DNA of 10,129 bases from Terriglobia bacterium (GCA_030040295.1 JASHTZ010000255.1:1-10129); one strand, 5' to 3'; shown: positions 1-5,503, numbered from the stretch's first letter. The notes: generated by a model not told the origin, from the letters alone. Translations and numbers: made by a program.

Positions 1-1
1 T

Positions 2-700
2 CTGGGGCTGTTTACCGTTGTACCTGCCGGATGCATGGCTGTTTCTGACCCCGATCAAGCCGGAGCCTCCGTCATTAATTGTCCAGATGATGGACCTAAC
101 GGGGGCGGAGGCGGGGGCACCGGTGACGGCGGTCAGCCCTGCATAACTCGTGAGATAGGCCCGGGGCAGCACGTTTTTGTAGGAAACTGCGGCCAGAGTC
201 CCACCGACGGGGGCGGGGGCGCACTGGATATTTCCAAAACTTGGTCGGCCACGTTCCCATGCAGCCAGAGTGCGACTCAATTAATGTCCGCATTCCAGAG
301 TAACATGGACCAATTTGCTGGAAATTCAGGAGCCCCTTTTGCGTCCCAATTCCCCGGTGCTATCAACCAGGGCGATACACTCACTATTAACACGGGTTTG
401 CAGTTGCTACCAGGTAACTTCGTACCCCAGCAGGGGTTGGAAGTGACGGTCCTCTCGGTGACCCCCAACAGTTTCATGTTCCTGACCAACCCACAAGAGC
501 ACTTTTTTGACGGAACCATCGCCTTCATGGACAGCGACGCGGGAAACGGTAATGTAAATTTCTCGATTACCGCAAACGCGAATTTTTCGAGCCAACTCAC
601 CGAGTATACTATTGGGCCACTGATAGAGTCGCAAGAGAACTCGACTTGGAACAATCTTTTGAAAAATCTCCAAGGCCACTGTGCAGGGAGATCACAATGA
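2..700 (+). CDS. C-terminal part of a glycine-rich, probably exported protein of unknown function (5' end outside window)
   Basis: The frame is open from base 2 and ends at TGA 698-700, so the ATG at base 35 is probably internal. The first in-frame residues are LGLFTVVPAGC. A glycine-rich linker follows (NGGGGGGTGDGG at about residues 34-45, a second GGGG run at about 70). After it comes a domain of about 150 residues that looks rich in beta strands, ending STWNNLLKNLQGHC. I do not recognise a named family. The layout (LGL, Gly-rich linker, variable domain) resembles the end of Rhs/YD-repeat proteins, whose conserved core closes with a DP-x-GL motif, and base 1 (T) would fit a Pro codon CCT. 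The pattern H-x3-G-x3-F, then V-x-F-x-I, near the end loosely recalls DUF1990-like proteins, but I would not assign it. The alternative is a secreted protein or lipoprotein whose signal peptide ends near the first Cys. Coding is likely; function is unknown. Its stop overlaps the next gene. Confidence 0.7.
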   Translation: MGLFTVVPAGCMAVSDPDQAGASVINCPDDGPNGGGGGGTGDGGQPCITREIGPGQHVFVGNCGQSPTDGGGGALDISKTWSATFPCSQSATQLMSAFQSNMDQFAGNSGAPFASQFPGAINQGDTLTINTGLQLLPGNFVPQQGLEVTVLSVTPNSFMFLTNPQEHFFDGTIAFMDSDAGNGNVNFSITANANFSSQLTEYTIGPLIESQENSTWNNLLKNLQGHCAGRSQ

Positions 701-1065
701 GCATGCCTTCTGTAACCCCCAACGGGGTGGGGAAAATCAGCAGTGTCAGCGCTATCGTATTGATTAATTTCGTTCTCTTGGGCTCCTGCCTCCTGCCGGC
801 GACACGGGACGCCTTAGGGCAGGTGTTCCAGGCACTCAAACACTACCCGCCTCTGCCTTGGTTGTTTGACCTGTGGGTCGTGGGGTTCACTTTTTTCGCA
901 ACCGGTCTTTTCATCCGCAAGATGGTGAAGGCATGGAGAGTCGCCGAAGCCTCGCGATCTAGGACATCAGCCCTAGTGGTCGACGCGGCTTTCCTGCTGT
1001 GCTGGTGGATAGCGCTCCTGGTAATTATCGCGTGGGCGCTGATGCTCGGAACAGGCGTGCTTTAA
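697..1065 (+). CDS. Small three-helix membrane protein, unknown function
   Basis: 122 residues. Start ATG at 697 chosen because AGGGAG at 685-690 sits 6 bases upstream and because ATGA overlaps the stop of the preceding frame, the usual sign of translational coupling. A longer frame reaches back to 646, but that would overlap the upstream gene by 55 bases. Hydrophobic segments lie at about residues 17-35, 54-73 and 92-118; the last is rich in Trp, Leu and Ile (CWWIALLVIIAWALML). A short cationic loop (RKMVKAWRVAEASRSR) separates helices 2 and 3. No family is recognised. Close coupling to a variable C-terminal domain protein makes an inner-membrane partner or immunity-type role possible, but this is inference from context only. 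Confidence 0.75.
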   Translation: MSMPSVTPNGVGKISSVSAIVLINFVLLGSCLLPATRDALGQVFQALKHYPPLPWLFDLWVVGFTFFATGLFIRKMVKAWRVAEASRSRTSALVVDAAFLLCWWIALLVIIAWALMLGTGVL

Positions 1066-1128
1066 ATACGGTTTCGCCTGGCCTACTGAGAGGTTAAACC
1101 CTCTCTTGGCTTTTGTTCAGAGATAAAC

Positions 1129-1416
1129 ATGGGTGGAATGGGTGCAATGGGACGCCGTAGGATCTTGCTGAAGCTGGTCCTCGCGATTTTTGCGGGCCTG
1201 ACGGTCACCATAGTGCAGATAGTCACATCAGTGTTTGTGCGGTCGCAGTGGCTCAATTGGGCACTACCTGGATTCCTTATCATGCGCGGCGTTTACTACC
1301 GTCTCCAGGGCCTGCCGCTGATTGCCGTGGCCATTGTCGTGAACGTCATTGCGTGGTCCCTTCCTGTTTTCTTATTGCTTCGCATTATCGGGAGGAGAGC
1401 GGGTAGCCATCTCTGA
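1129..1416 (+). CDS. Small membrane protein, unknown function
   Basis: 95 residues, strongly hydrophobic, with probable membrane segments at about 13-36 and 62-87 and a third weaker one near 43-53. Short basic stretches (GRRR at 8-11, GRR at 88-90) flank the helices, as expected for an inner-membrane protein. The ATG at 1129 has only a weak Shine-Dalgarno sequence. ATGs at 1138 and 1147 are in frame, are preceded by GGGTGGA and GGGTG, and could be the real start. It lies 63 bases downstream of the preceding membrane gene on the same strand and may be co-transcribed with it. A 6-bp stem (GAGAGG/CCTCTC, 1088-1105) lies between the two. I do not recognise a family and give no function. Confidence 0.6.
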   Translation: MGGMGAMGRRRILLKLVLAIFAGLTVTIVQIVTSVFVRSQWLNWALPGFLIMRGVYYRLQGLPLIAVAIVVNVIAWSLPVFLLLRIIGRRAGSHL

Positions 1417-1471
1417 AGTAGCTACGCCTCGTCAAGCCCGATTTTCTTTCAATTGGTTTTGCGTTCACAGA

Positions 1472-1510
1472 CTTCACCTGTTCTCCCCTGCAGGGGGAGT
1501 GTAGGTGAGG
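1472..1510. repeat. Hairpin A: two-part imperfect palindrome
   Basis: CTTCACCT (1472-1479) pairs with AGGTGAGG (1503-1510; one G-T pair), then a small internal loop, then CTCCCC (1483-1488) pairs with GGGGAG (1494-1499) around the loop TGCAG. No T-run follows, so an intrinsic terminator is unlikely. Confidence 0.5.
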
Positions 1511-1530
1511 ATGTTGTTTCCGTGGTCGTC

Positions 1531-1586
1531 GGCGCGGTGGGAACGGTGGAAATCCCGAAAGGGATTTCCACGGTTTCCACGGCGCT
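1531..1586. repeat. Hairpin B: 26-position stem capped by GAAA
   Basis: Bases 1531-1556 pair with 1561-1586. The inner 11 pairs (GTGGAAATCCC/GGGATTTCCAC) are perfect. Overall there are 22 Watson-Crick pairs, 2 G-T pairs and 2 G-G mismatches (1545/1572 and 1536/1581). The loop is GAAA (1557-1560), a stable GNRA type. It looks like a REP-like extragenic palindrome or a stable RNA hairpin. No T-tract follows. Confidence 0.75.
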
Positions 1587-1597
1587 TCCGATGTTTT

Positions 1598-1624
1598 GGG
1601 GGCGAGTAAATCAACCTCGCCCCC
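1598..1624. repeat. Hairpin C: 9-bp perfect stem
   Basis: GGGGGCGAG (1598-1606) pairs exactly with CTCGCCCCC (1616-1624) around the 9-base loop TAAATCAAC. It lies 11 bases after hairpin B and probably belongs to the same repeat unit. The downstream bases GCAGTGCCC contain no T-run. Confidence 0.6.
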
Positions 1625-1754
1625 GCAGTGCCCAGGGCGCGGGTGGTGCTCTCTGGTTACGAATTAAATAAGGGGACAGACGGAACGTTTACCATGTTTT
1701 CAGATGCGTCTTCAAAGAGAATTTCGACATTCCAGACAAAAGGGGGCGAGCAGG

Positions 1755-1883
1755 ATGCGGCTCAATCAAAGCGAAATCGTTGAAGACATTCTGCAGCACC
1801 TTCGGCAACAGGGCGGAGAAAACAGCGAATGGTGCGTAGGGACGGCAAGGGGGGGAGAAGGGGGTCAGGTACCCTTTTCTTGA
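1755..1883 (+). pseudogene. Start of a small gene cut off by the left end of the RAYT-type element
   Basis: ATG at 1755 follows AGGGGGCGAGCAGG. The first 33 residues (including LNQSEIVEDILQHLRQQ and SEWCVGTAR) look protein-like: an amphipathic helix followed by a possible strand. From about codon 34 the frame runs into the G-rich edge and left inverted repeat of the element (1858-1876) and stops at TGA 1881-1883. The reading is that a gene's first exon-like stretch survives and the rest was lost when the element arrived or recombined. No family is assigned with confidence. It could also be chance coding in 130 bases. Confidence 0.35.
1858..1876 (+). repeat. Left terminal inverted repeat of the RAYT-type element
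   Basis: 19 bases, exact reverse complement of 2057-2075. It contains the palindromic core GGTACC. Confidence 0.8.
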
Positions 1884-2058
1884 GACAACTCCTGGCCGAC
1901 GCCCGGACCGCGAACCTATCGGCAACGGCTCAACCCATCGCAGGGTAAGGAAGAAATCGAAAATATCCGGTATGCCATCCAGGGGGGCAGGCCGTATGGC
2001 TCGGAGAAATGGGTGTCCAAGACCGTGGCAGAATTCGAGTTGAAATCCACCCTCAGAA
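1884..2058 (+). pseudogene. C-terminal remnant of a REP-associated tyrosine transposase (RAYT, IS200-like)
   Basis: The frame with codons at 1884, 1887 and so on reads from just after a TGA at 1881 into the right inverted repeat. From about 1929 it gives LNPSQGKEEIENIRYAI, then GGRPYGSEKWVSKTVAEF, then ELKSTLRR. RAYT proteins typically end with a stretch of the form RxGxPYGxExWV, then a short helix, then LxSTLRPRGRP; the match in order and spacing is clear. The N-terminal catalytic HUH/Y1 domain is absent, so the product cannot transpose DNA. The terminal RPRGRP tail is replaced by read-through of the inverted repeat (VPDPL). No start codon with a ribosome site is visible; a GTG at 2013 lies inside the motif. 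Assignment is from remembered family features, not from a search. Confidence 0.7.
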
Positions 2059-2075
2059 GGGTACCTGACCCCCTT
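2057..2075 (-). repeat. Right terminal inverted repeat of the RAYT-type element
   Basis: 19 bases, exact inverse of 1858-1876. It starts inside the last transposase codons (after STLRR), and the permease sequence begins only a few bases after it. Confidence 0.8.
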
Positions 2076-2077
2076 TC

Positions 2078-2731
2078 CCTCGCCAGTTGGAAATCGTCGG
2101 CGTGGTCGGGAACTCGCGATGCGGTCCGCTGGACGGCAATTTTCCCGCCACGGTATATCTGCCCTACGCGCAAAAATTCAATTACCCGATTGCCGAGATG
2201 ACCTATTTCCTGCGCGCAGCAGGCGATCCGCTGGCTTATGCCAACACCGTGCGCCGGATCGTGCGCCAAGCCGACGCGCGAATTCCCGTAACGGACCTGG
2301 GCACGCAGGCCGCGCTGATCGAACAGAGATTAAGCCCGCAAATTCTTTTTGCGCGGCTTTGCTCGGGGTTTGCGGCGTTAGCACTTGCTATCGCTTGCGT
2401 GGGGCTGTATGGAACCTTGTCCTACAACATCGCGCGGCGCACCGGCGAGGTGGGAATTCGCATGGCGCTGGGGGCGCAGAGGCGAACCGTGATGTTAACA
2501 GTGCTCCGCGACGTCCTGCTGCTCGCGGTCTGTGGTCTTGCCCTGGGTGTCCCCATTGCGCTCGGCGCATCGAAGTATGTCGCGTCGCTTCTTTATCAAG
2601 TGAAGCCCAACGATCCGCTCTCGCTGCTCTCGGCCCTGGTGATTCTGCTTGCCGCCGCGCTCCTTGCAGGCTTCTTCCCCGCCCGCCGGGCGTCGCAAAT
2701 CGACCCCATGACCGCCATTCGGCATGAATGA
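2078..2731 (+). pseudogene. C-terminal fragment of an ADOP/MacB-type ABC transporter permease (FtsX-like domain)
   Basis: Intact members of this family have about 800 residues with two periplasmic and two FtsX domains; here only about 216 remain. Numbering from the TTG at 2087, residues 1-80 are the end of a periplasmic MacB-like domain (EIVGVVGNSR, then VYLPYAQ). Membrane segments follow at about 91-112, 140-163 and 177-196. The family hallmarks GEVGIRMALGAQRR (120-133) and FFPARRASQIDPMTAIRHE (196-214) are intact. In frame, the sequence upstream reaches a TGA at 2066-2068 inside the right inverted repeat, so the front was removed exactly where the mobile element lies. The tail keeps normal codon use and no internal stop, so the loss is fairly recent or the piece is still translated. 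It ends 20 bases before the convergent pyrD. Confidence 0.75.
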
Positions 2732-2751
2732 AAATCTCGCAACTTATGGGT

Positions 2752-3780
2752 TCATCCGGTTTTGAGCGAACCCACAAGGTCGGCAAATTGCAGGCGCTTG
2801 CGCCGGCAGTAATCGCTGAGGCCGTCGACGATCCGCATGGAGGTAGCCGGGTCGTAGAAATTTGCCGTGCCTACCTGCACCGCGCGGGCGCCGGCGATGA
2901 TGAATTCGAGCGCGTCGTCTGTGCCGGCAATTCCCCCGATCCCGATGATGGGAATCTTCACGGCGCGCGCCGCCTGGTAAACCATGCGCACGGCCACGGG
3001 TTTGATTCCCGGCCCGGAAAGTCCTGCCGTGATGTTGGAAATTCGCGGCGCGCGCGATTCAACGTCAATGGCCATGCCCACAAAAGTGTTCACGAGCGAA
3101 AGCGCGTCGGCGCCGGCGGCCTCCGCCACGCGCGCGAATTCGGCGATGTCCGTAACGTTGGGCGAGAGCTTGACAAAAAGCGGGTAGCGCGCCGCCTTCT
3201 TCGCCGCGGCTACGACTTCCTCCGTCAACTTCGGGTCGCTGCCATAAACCATTCCACCGCAGCGCGTGTTGGGGCAGGAAATGTTCAGCTCGTAGGCGGC
3301 AATTCCCTCACCCTCGTTCAGAATTTCGATGCAGCGCACGTAATCTTCCGTCGAGTAGGCGAACACGTTCACCACGGTGCGCGCTTTCAGCGTGCGCAGG
3401 AACGGCAGCTTCTCCGTCAGAAAGCGTTTCGCGCCGACATTCTGAAGGCCGATGGCGTTGAGCATGCCCGAGTCGGTTTCGTAGATACGCGGCGGCGGGT
3501 TGCCCTCCATGGGCTCGGGCGAGATACCTTTCACGCAAATTGCGCCCAGCTTGTTGAGGTCGATGAGGTGGGCAAATTCTTTTCCGTAACCGAACGTGCC
3601 GCTCGCCGTCCACACAGGATTCTGGAATCGCACGCCGGCAATTTCGATCTCCATCTGTGGAGTGAGTTGCCCGGCGGGCGGTGCAGTTTTCAACGCTTCC
3701 ATCGATGTGTGCGAGGTGGCTGCGCTCGCGTTATCGTGGCCACGGTGTAGCTTCGCGCTGGATGGCGTCTTTGTTCCCAA
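2752..3780 (-). CDS. pyrD: Dihydroorotate dehydrogenase B, catalytic subunit
   Basis: Oxidises dihydroorotate to orotate in pyrimidine synthesis. In class 1B enzymes this FMN subunit pairs with PyrK, which passes electrons to NAD+. Motifs counted from the longest start: SGTFGYGKEF (60-69), GLQNVG (111-116), ELNISCPNTRCGG (164-176) with the catalytic-type Cys169, VKLSPN (203-208), and the phosphate-binding end GIGGI..DALEFIIAGARAVQVGTANF (280-308). The start is uncertain. TTG at 3780 has AAGGA 7 bases upstream and lies 3 bases after the pyrK stop, so coupling is plausible, but it adds an unusual leader. ATG at 3702 or ATG at 3654 (giving 300 residues, the usual family length) lack a good ribosome site. 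The alternative is class 1A, but the adjacent pyrK and the Cys argue for 1B. It is convergent with the permease relic. Confidence 0.95.
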   Translation of the reverse strand: MGTKTPSSAKLHRGHDNASAATSHTSMEALKTAPPAGQLTPQMEIEIAGVRFQNPVWTASGTFGYGKEFAHLIDLNKLGAICVKGISPEPMEGNPPPRIYETDSGMLNAIGLQNVGAKRFLTEKLPFLRTLKARTVVNVFAYSTEDYVRCIEILNEGEGIAAYELNISCPNTRCGGMVYGSDPKLTEEVVAAAKKAARYPLFVKLSPNVTDIAEFARVAEAAGADALSLVNTFVGMAIDVESRAPRISNITAGLSGPGIKPVAVRMVYQAARAVKIPIIGIGGIAGTDDALEFIIAGARAVQVGTANFYDPATSMRIVDGLSDYCRRKRLQFADLVGSLKTG

Positions 3781-3783
3781 ATT

Positions 3784-4659
3784 CTATTCCTTGATTCCGA
3801 GTCTCTTTTCAGTTTCCCAAACAACCTTCTCCGCCCAGAAAACCGGCCCTTCCGTGCAGACGCGCTGGTAGGCTTCGTGGCCCGTGCCCTGAACTCGAAT
3901 CGAACATCCCAGGCAAACACCCAGCCCGCAGCCCATGCGGTTCTCCATGGATACCAGGCACGGATGGCGAAAACGTTTGGCCAATTCCACCGTGGCGCGC
4001 AGCATCGGCCAGGGACCGCAGACCATGAGCAGGAATTTCTTGCTCGTGTGCCGGGCGAGATACTCTTCCAGCGGCCGGGTCACGAATCCGCGATATCCCG
4101 CCGAGCCGTTTTCCGTGGCCAGCAGCATGGCGCGCACCAGCGGCTTGAATTCCTTCACGCCCACGAGATCGTCTTTGGTCCGCGCGCCGAAGAAGAGCCG
4201 CTGCGTAAAACCAGCCTCCGCCAACTGCTTCGCGGGAAGCAGCAGCGCCGCGATGCCGATGCCCCCCGCCACGTGCAGAATCTCGTCGCACTGGTGGGCC
4301 TGCGGAAGGTAGTCCTCCTGAAGAAACCCGTGGCCAAGCGGCGCGAGCAGCCCCACCTTCTCGCCGGGGCGAAGTTCCGCCATCAGCCGTGTGCCGCGTC
4401 CCACAATTTTGTAGAGAAGCTGGAGAATCTGCGGCGCGGGCCGCTGGCCGGAATGGCCTGCACGAGCGCCATCCTTCGCGCACACATCAAAAATGCTCAT
4501 GGGGCGGCGCAGCAGCACGTCCGAGCGCCCCAGCATACGCACCATCGCAAACTGCCCGGGGCGAACCTCCGGCGCCTGGCGCGGAGCGTGCAAACTCAAA
4601 AGGAGATGGCCGCCGGTGAGAGGGCGATTTTCCATGACGGCCACGGTTTCGTCATACAT
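3784..4659 (-). CDS. pyrK: Dihydroorotate dehydrogenase B, electron-transfer subunit (FAD, 2Fe-2S)
   Basis: 291 residues from ATG 4659. It moves electrons from PyrD's FMN through a 2Fe-2S cluster and FAD to NAD+. The FAD site is RRPMSI (51-56), in the flavodoxin-reductase RxYS/T position; the nucleotide-binding loop is HVAGGIGIAALLLPAK (129-144); and there is a CGPWPML motif (214-220). The C-terminal cluster ligands are Cys244, Cys249, Cys252 and Cys268 in the family pattern Cx4Cx2CxnC. The frame stays open much further upstream (to 5163), but that part runs antisense through a repeat and the hydrolase gene and is not PyrK-like, so the start MYDETVAV is preferred. No Shine-Dalgarno sequence precedes it; see the promoter at 4667. 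pyrD follows after 3 bases, so the two form an operon. Confidence 0.95.
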   Translation of the reverse strand: MYDETVAVMENRPLTGGHLLLSLHAPRQAPEVRPGQFAMVRMLGRSDVLLRRPMSIFDVCAKDGARAGHSGQRPAPQILQLLYKIVGRGTRLMAELRPGEKVGLLAPLGHGFLQEDYLPQAHQCDEILHVAGGIGIAALLLPAKQLAEAGFTQRLFFGARTKDDLVGVKEFKPLVRAMLLATENGSAGYRGFVTRPLEEYLARHTSKKFLLMVCGPWPMLRATVELAKRFRHPCLVSMENRMGCGLGVCLGCSIRVQGTGHEAYQRVCTEGPVFWAEKVVWETEKRLGIKE

Positions 4660-4672
4660 CGCGACTATGCTA
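4660..4672 (-). promoter_or_regulatory. Candidate -10 element of pyrK suggesting a leaderless mRNA
   Basis: On the minus strand TG-T-TAGCAT (extended -10 type; the hexamer is at 4672-4667) is followed by 7 bases and then the ATG of pyrK at 4659. That puts transcription start at about the A of the ATG, and no ribosome site exists. No good -35 is visible. Confidence 0.3.
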
Positions 4673-4720
4673 ACAGAACTGCGCGCGTTCGTGTAGGGTC
4701 CGAAGCGTGGGTGATTGCTG

Positions 4721-4807
4721 CTGTAGCGGCGCTCTACGACCCGTCGCCCGAAGACGGCTTTGGGTCGCAGGGCGAGCGCCGTTGGCGGTCGCAGACCGCC
4801 GCTACAG
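4721..4807 (+). repeat. Dispersed palindromic repeat, copy 1
   Basis: 87 bases beginning CTGTAGCGGCG and ending CGCCGCTACAG, so the outer 11 bases form an exact terminal inverted repeat. A second copy lies inverted at 8928-9012; shared blocks include TGTAGCGGCGCTCT, CGACCCGTCGCCCGAAG and CGCAGGGCGAGC. It fills most of the gap between the hydrolase and pyrK and reaches into the hydrolase: its last six bases encode the hydrolase's final Leu and TAG stop. Confidence 0.8.
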
Positions 4808-5479
4808 ATTTCCTGCAATCCATTTGCGGATGTGGGGAATAGCCGCCGGAGGGAACCTGTGGGTCGTGTCGTAAAAACGGAAGTCGAGCCTGGCAGCGCG
4901 CTGGCGCAACTGCCTGCGGATTTCCAGGTTTTTTTCCCGCGAATACCATTGGTCCTGCCGGGCGGCGATGTGCAGCAGGCGAGTGGTGGCGGGCCGGTAG
5001 TGCGGATTCTCGTTCCAATCAAAGGGCATGCCGCCGCAAACACCGATGACGCCGCGAATCGCTCGCGGGTGCGTGAACACATAGCGGTAGTTGAACACGC
5101 ATCCCTGCGAAAACGCCAGCAGGAAAATCCGGCGGGGGTCGGTCCGGTAGTTTCGCACCGCAAGTTCCATCACGGTTTCCAGGTCGCGATGATGGAGCCG
5201 GACGGAATCCTCCACTTTGTAGGTTGTTCCCCAGCCGAATCCCACGCGGAAATTCTTGGGATTTTTTCCGAAGCGGCGAAAGAACTGGTGAAGACCCTGC
5301 AGCGAAATCACCACCATGTTGCCGCCGGCAATCTTCTGCGCCACGCGCATCATGGAATCCTTGTTCCCTTCGTAACCGTGCAGGGCAATCAAGAGGGGCC
5401 AGCGTTTACGCCGGTCGAAATCACGGGGGAGTTCGAGTTCGTAGTAGCGCGGAATGGACGTGCGGAAGGATTTCTCCAT
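4802..5479 (-). CDS. Alpha/beta hydrolase, carboxylesterase/phospholipase (Abhydrolase_2-like)
   Basis: 225 residues, the normal length for this esterase group, without a signal peptide, so probably cytoplasmic. The oxyanion-hole strand is IALHGYEGNKD (31-41). The nucleophile elbow is LLAFSQG with Ser124, in an A-x-S-x-G form in place of the usual G-x-S-x-G. The acid is probably Asp176 (AARQDQWYS) and the base His207 (DTTHRFPP). Substrate is unknown; relatives cleave carboxyl esters or lysophospholipids, and dienelactone-hydrolase-like proteins share the fold. ATG 5479 is the only reasonable start, though its ribosome site is weak. The stop codon TAG is provided by the neighbouring repeat, so the original C-terminus may have been altered by a few residues. 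It lies upstream of pyrK with 142 bases between, and a shared promoter is possible but not shown. It is divergent from the CNNM gene. Confidence 0.85.
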   Translation of the reverse strand: MEKSFRTSIPRYYELELPRDFDRRKRWPLLIALHGYEGNKDSMMRVAQKIAGGNMVVISLQGLHQFFRRFGKNPKNFRVGFGWGTTYKVEDSVRLHHRDLETVMELAVRNYRTDPRRIFLLAFSQGCVFNYRYVFTHPRAIRGVIGVCGGMPFDWNENPHYRPATTRLLHIAARQDQWYSREKNLEIRRQLRQRAARLDFRFYDTTHRFPPAAIPHIRKWIAGNL

Positions 5480-5497
5480 GGAGATCTTGAGGCAGGA

Positions 5498-5503
5498 ATT
5501 TTA
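5498..5503 (-). promoter_or_regulatory. Candidate -10 box of the hydrolase gene
   Basis: Minus strand reads TAAAAT, five of six matches to the sigma-70 -10 consensus, 18 bases upstream of the ATG at 5479. The sequence about 17 bases further up (CGGGCA) is a poor -35. Confidence 0.3.

Larger units (their letters stand above)
1417..1754. other. Gene-poor stretch with three hairpins and a RAYT-type flank motif
   Basis: No convincing gene in about 340 bases. A 72-codon frame from a TTG at 1453 runs through the hairpins and looks like read-through of palindromes. The content is three successive inverted repeats (1472-1510, 1531-1586, 1598-1624) and an AT-rich block followed by AAATAAGGGGACAGACGG (1667-1684), a motif type commonly seen flanking REP-associated transposases. 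On the minus strand about 26 codons at roughly 1664-1740 read without a stop (including VEILFEDASENM), which could be the end of a lost gene. Confidence 0.55.
1858..2075. mobile_element. Shrunken RAYT-type element bounded by 19-bp inverted repeats
   Basis: The left end AAGGGGGTCAGGTACCCTT (1858-1876) is repeated exactly, inverted, at 2057-2075. The 218-bp unit contains only the last part of a REP-associated tyrosine transposase, so it could move only with help from elsewhere, as a MITE-like derivative. GGGGTCAG- or GGGGACAG-type flanks beside IS200-like RAYT genes are familiar from many bacterial genomes (recalled, not searched). The sequence left of it (a small truncated gene) and right of it (an ABC permease tail) do not belong together, so a deletion or recombination accompanied or followed the insertion. 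No target-site duplication is visible. Confidence 0.65.

Noticed and set aside
1088..1105. Stem GAGAGG/CCTCTC as a terminator between the two small membrane genes
   Set aside because: Only 6 bp with a 6-base loop and followed by TTGGCTTTTG, not a clean T-run; too weak to call.
1598..1624. Hairpin C as an intrinsic terminator
   Set aside because: No T-run after it on either strand, apart from TTTT before it on the plus strand, which would need AAAA-type reading on the minus strand; a repeat is the simpler reading.
1472..1624. Hairpin series as a CRISPR array
   Set aside because: The three palindromes differ from each other in sequence and spacing; there are no direct repeats with spacers and no cas genes.
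1453..1671. 72-codon plus-strand frame
   Set aside because: It reads straight through three hairpins and starts with TTG without a ribosome site; translated palindromes of this kind often give false hypothetical proteins.
2728..3750. 340-codon plus-strand frame opposite pyrD
   Set aside because: Antisense shadow; low-complexity Arg/His/Val-rich product, while the minus strand encodes PyrD with all its motifs.
4660..5163. N-terminal extension of PyrK by 168 residues
   Set aside because: It runs antisense-like through the 87-base repeat and in another frame of the hydrolase gene; the product is not PyrK-like and normal PyrK length is reached from 4659.
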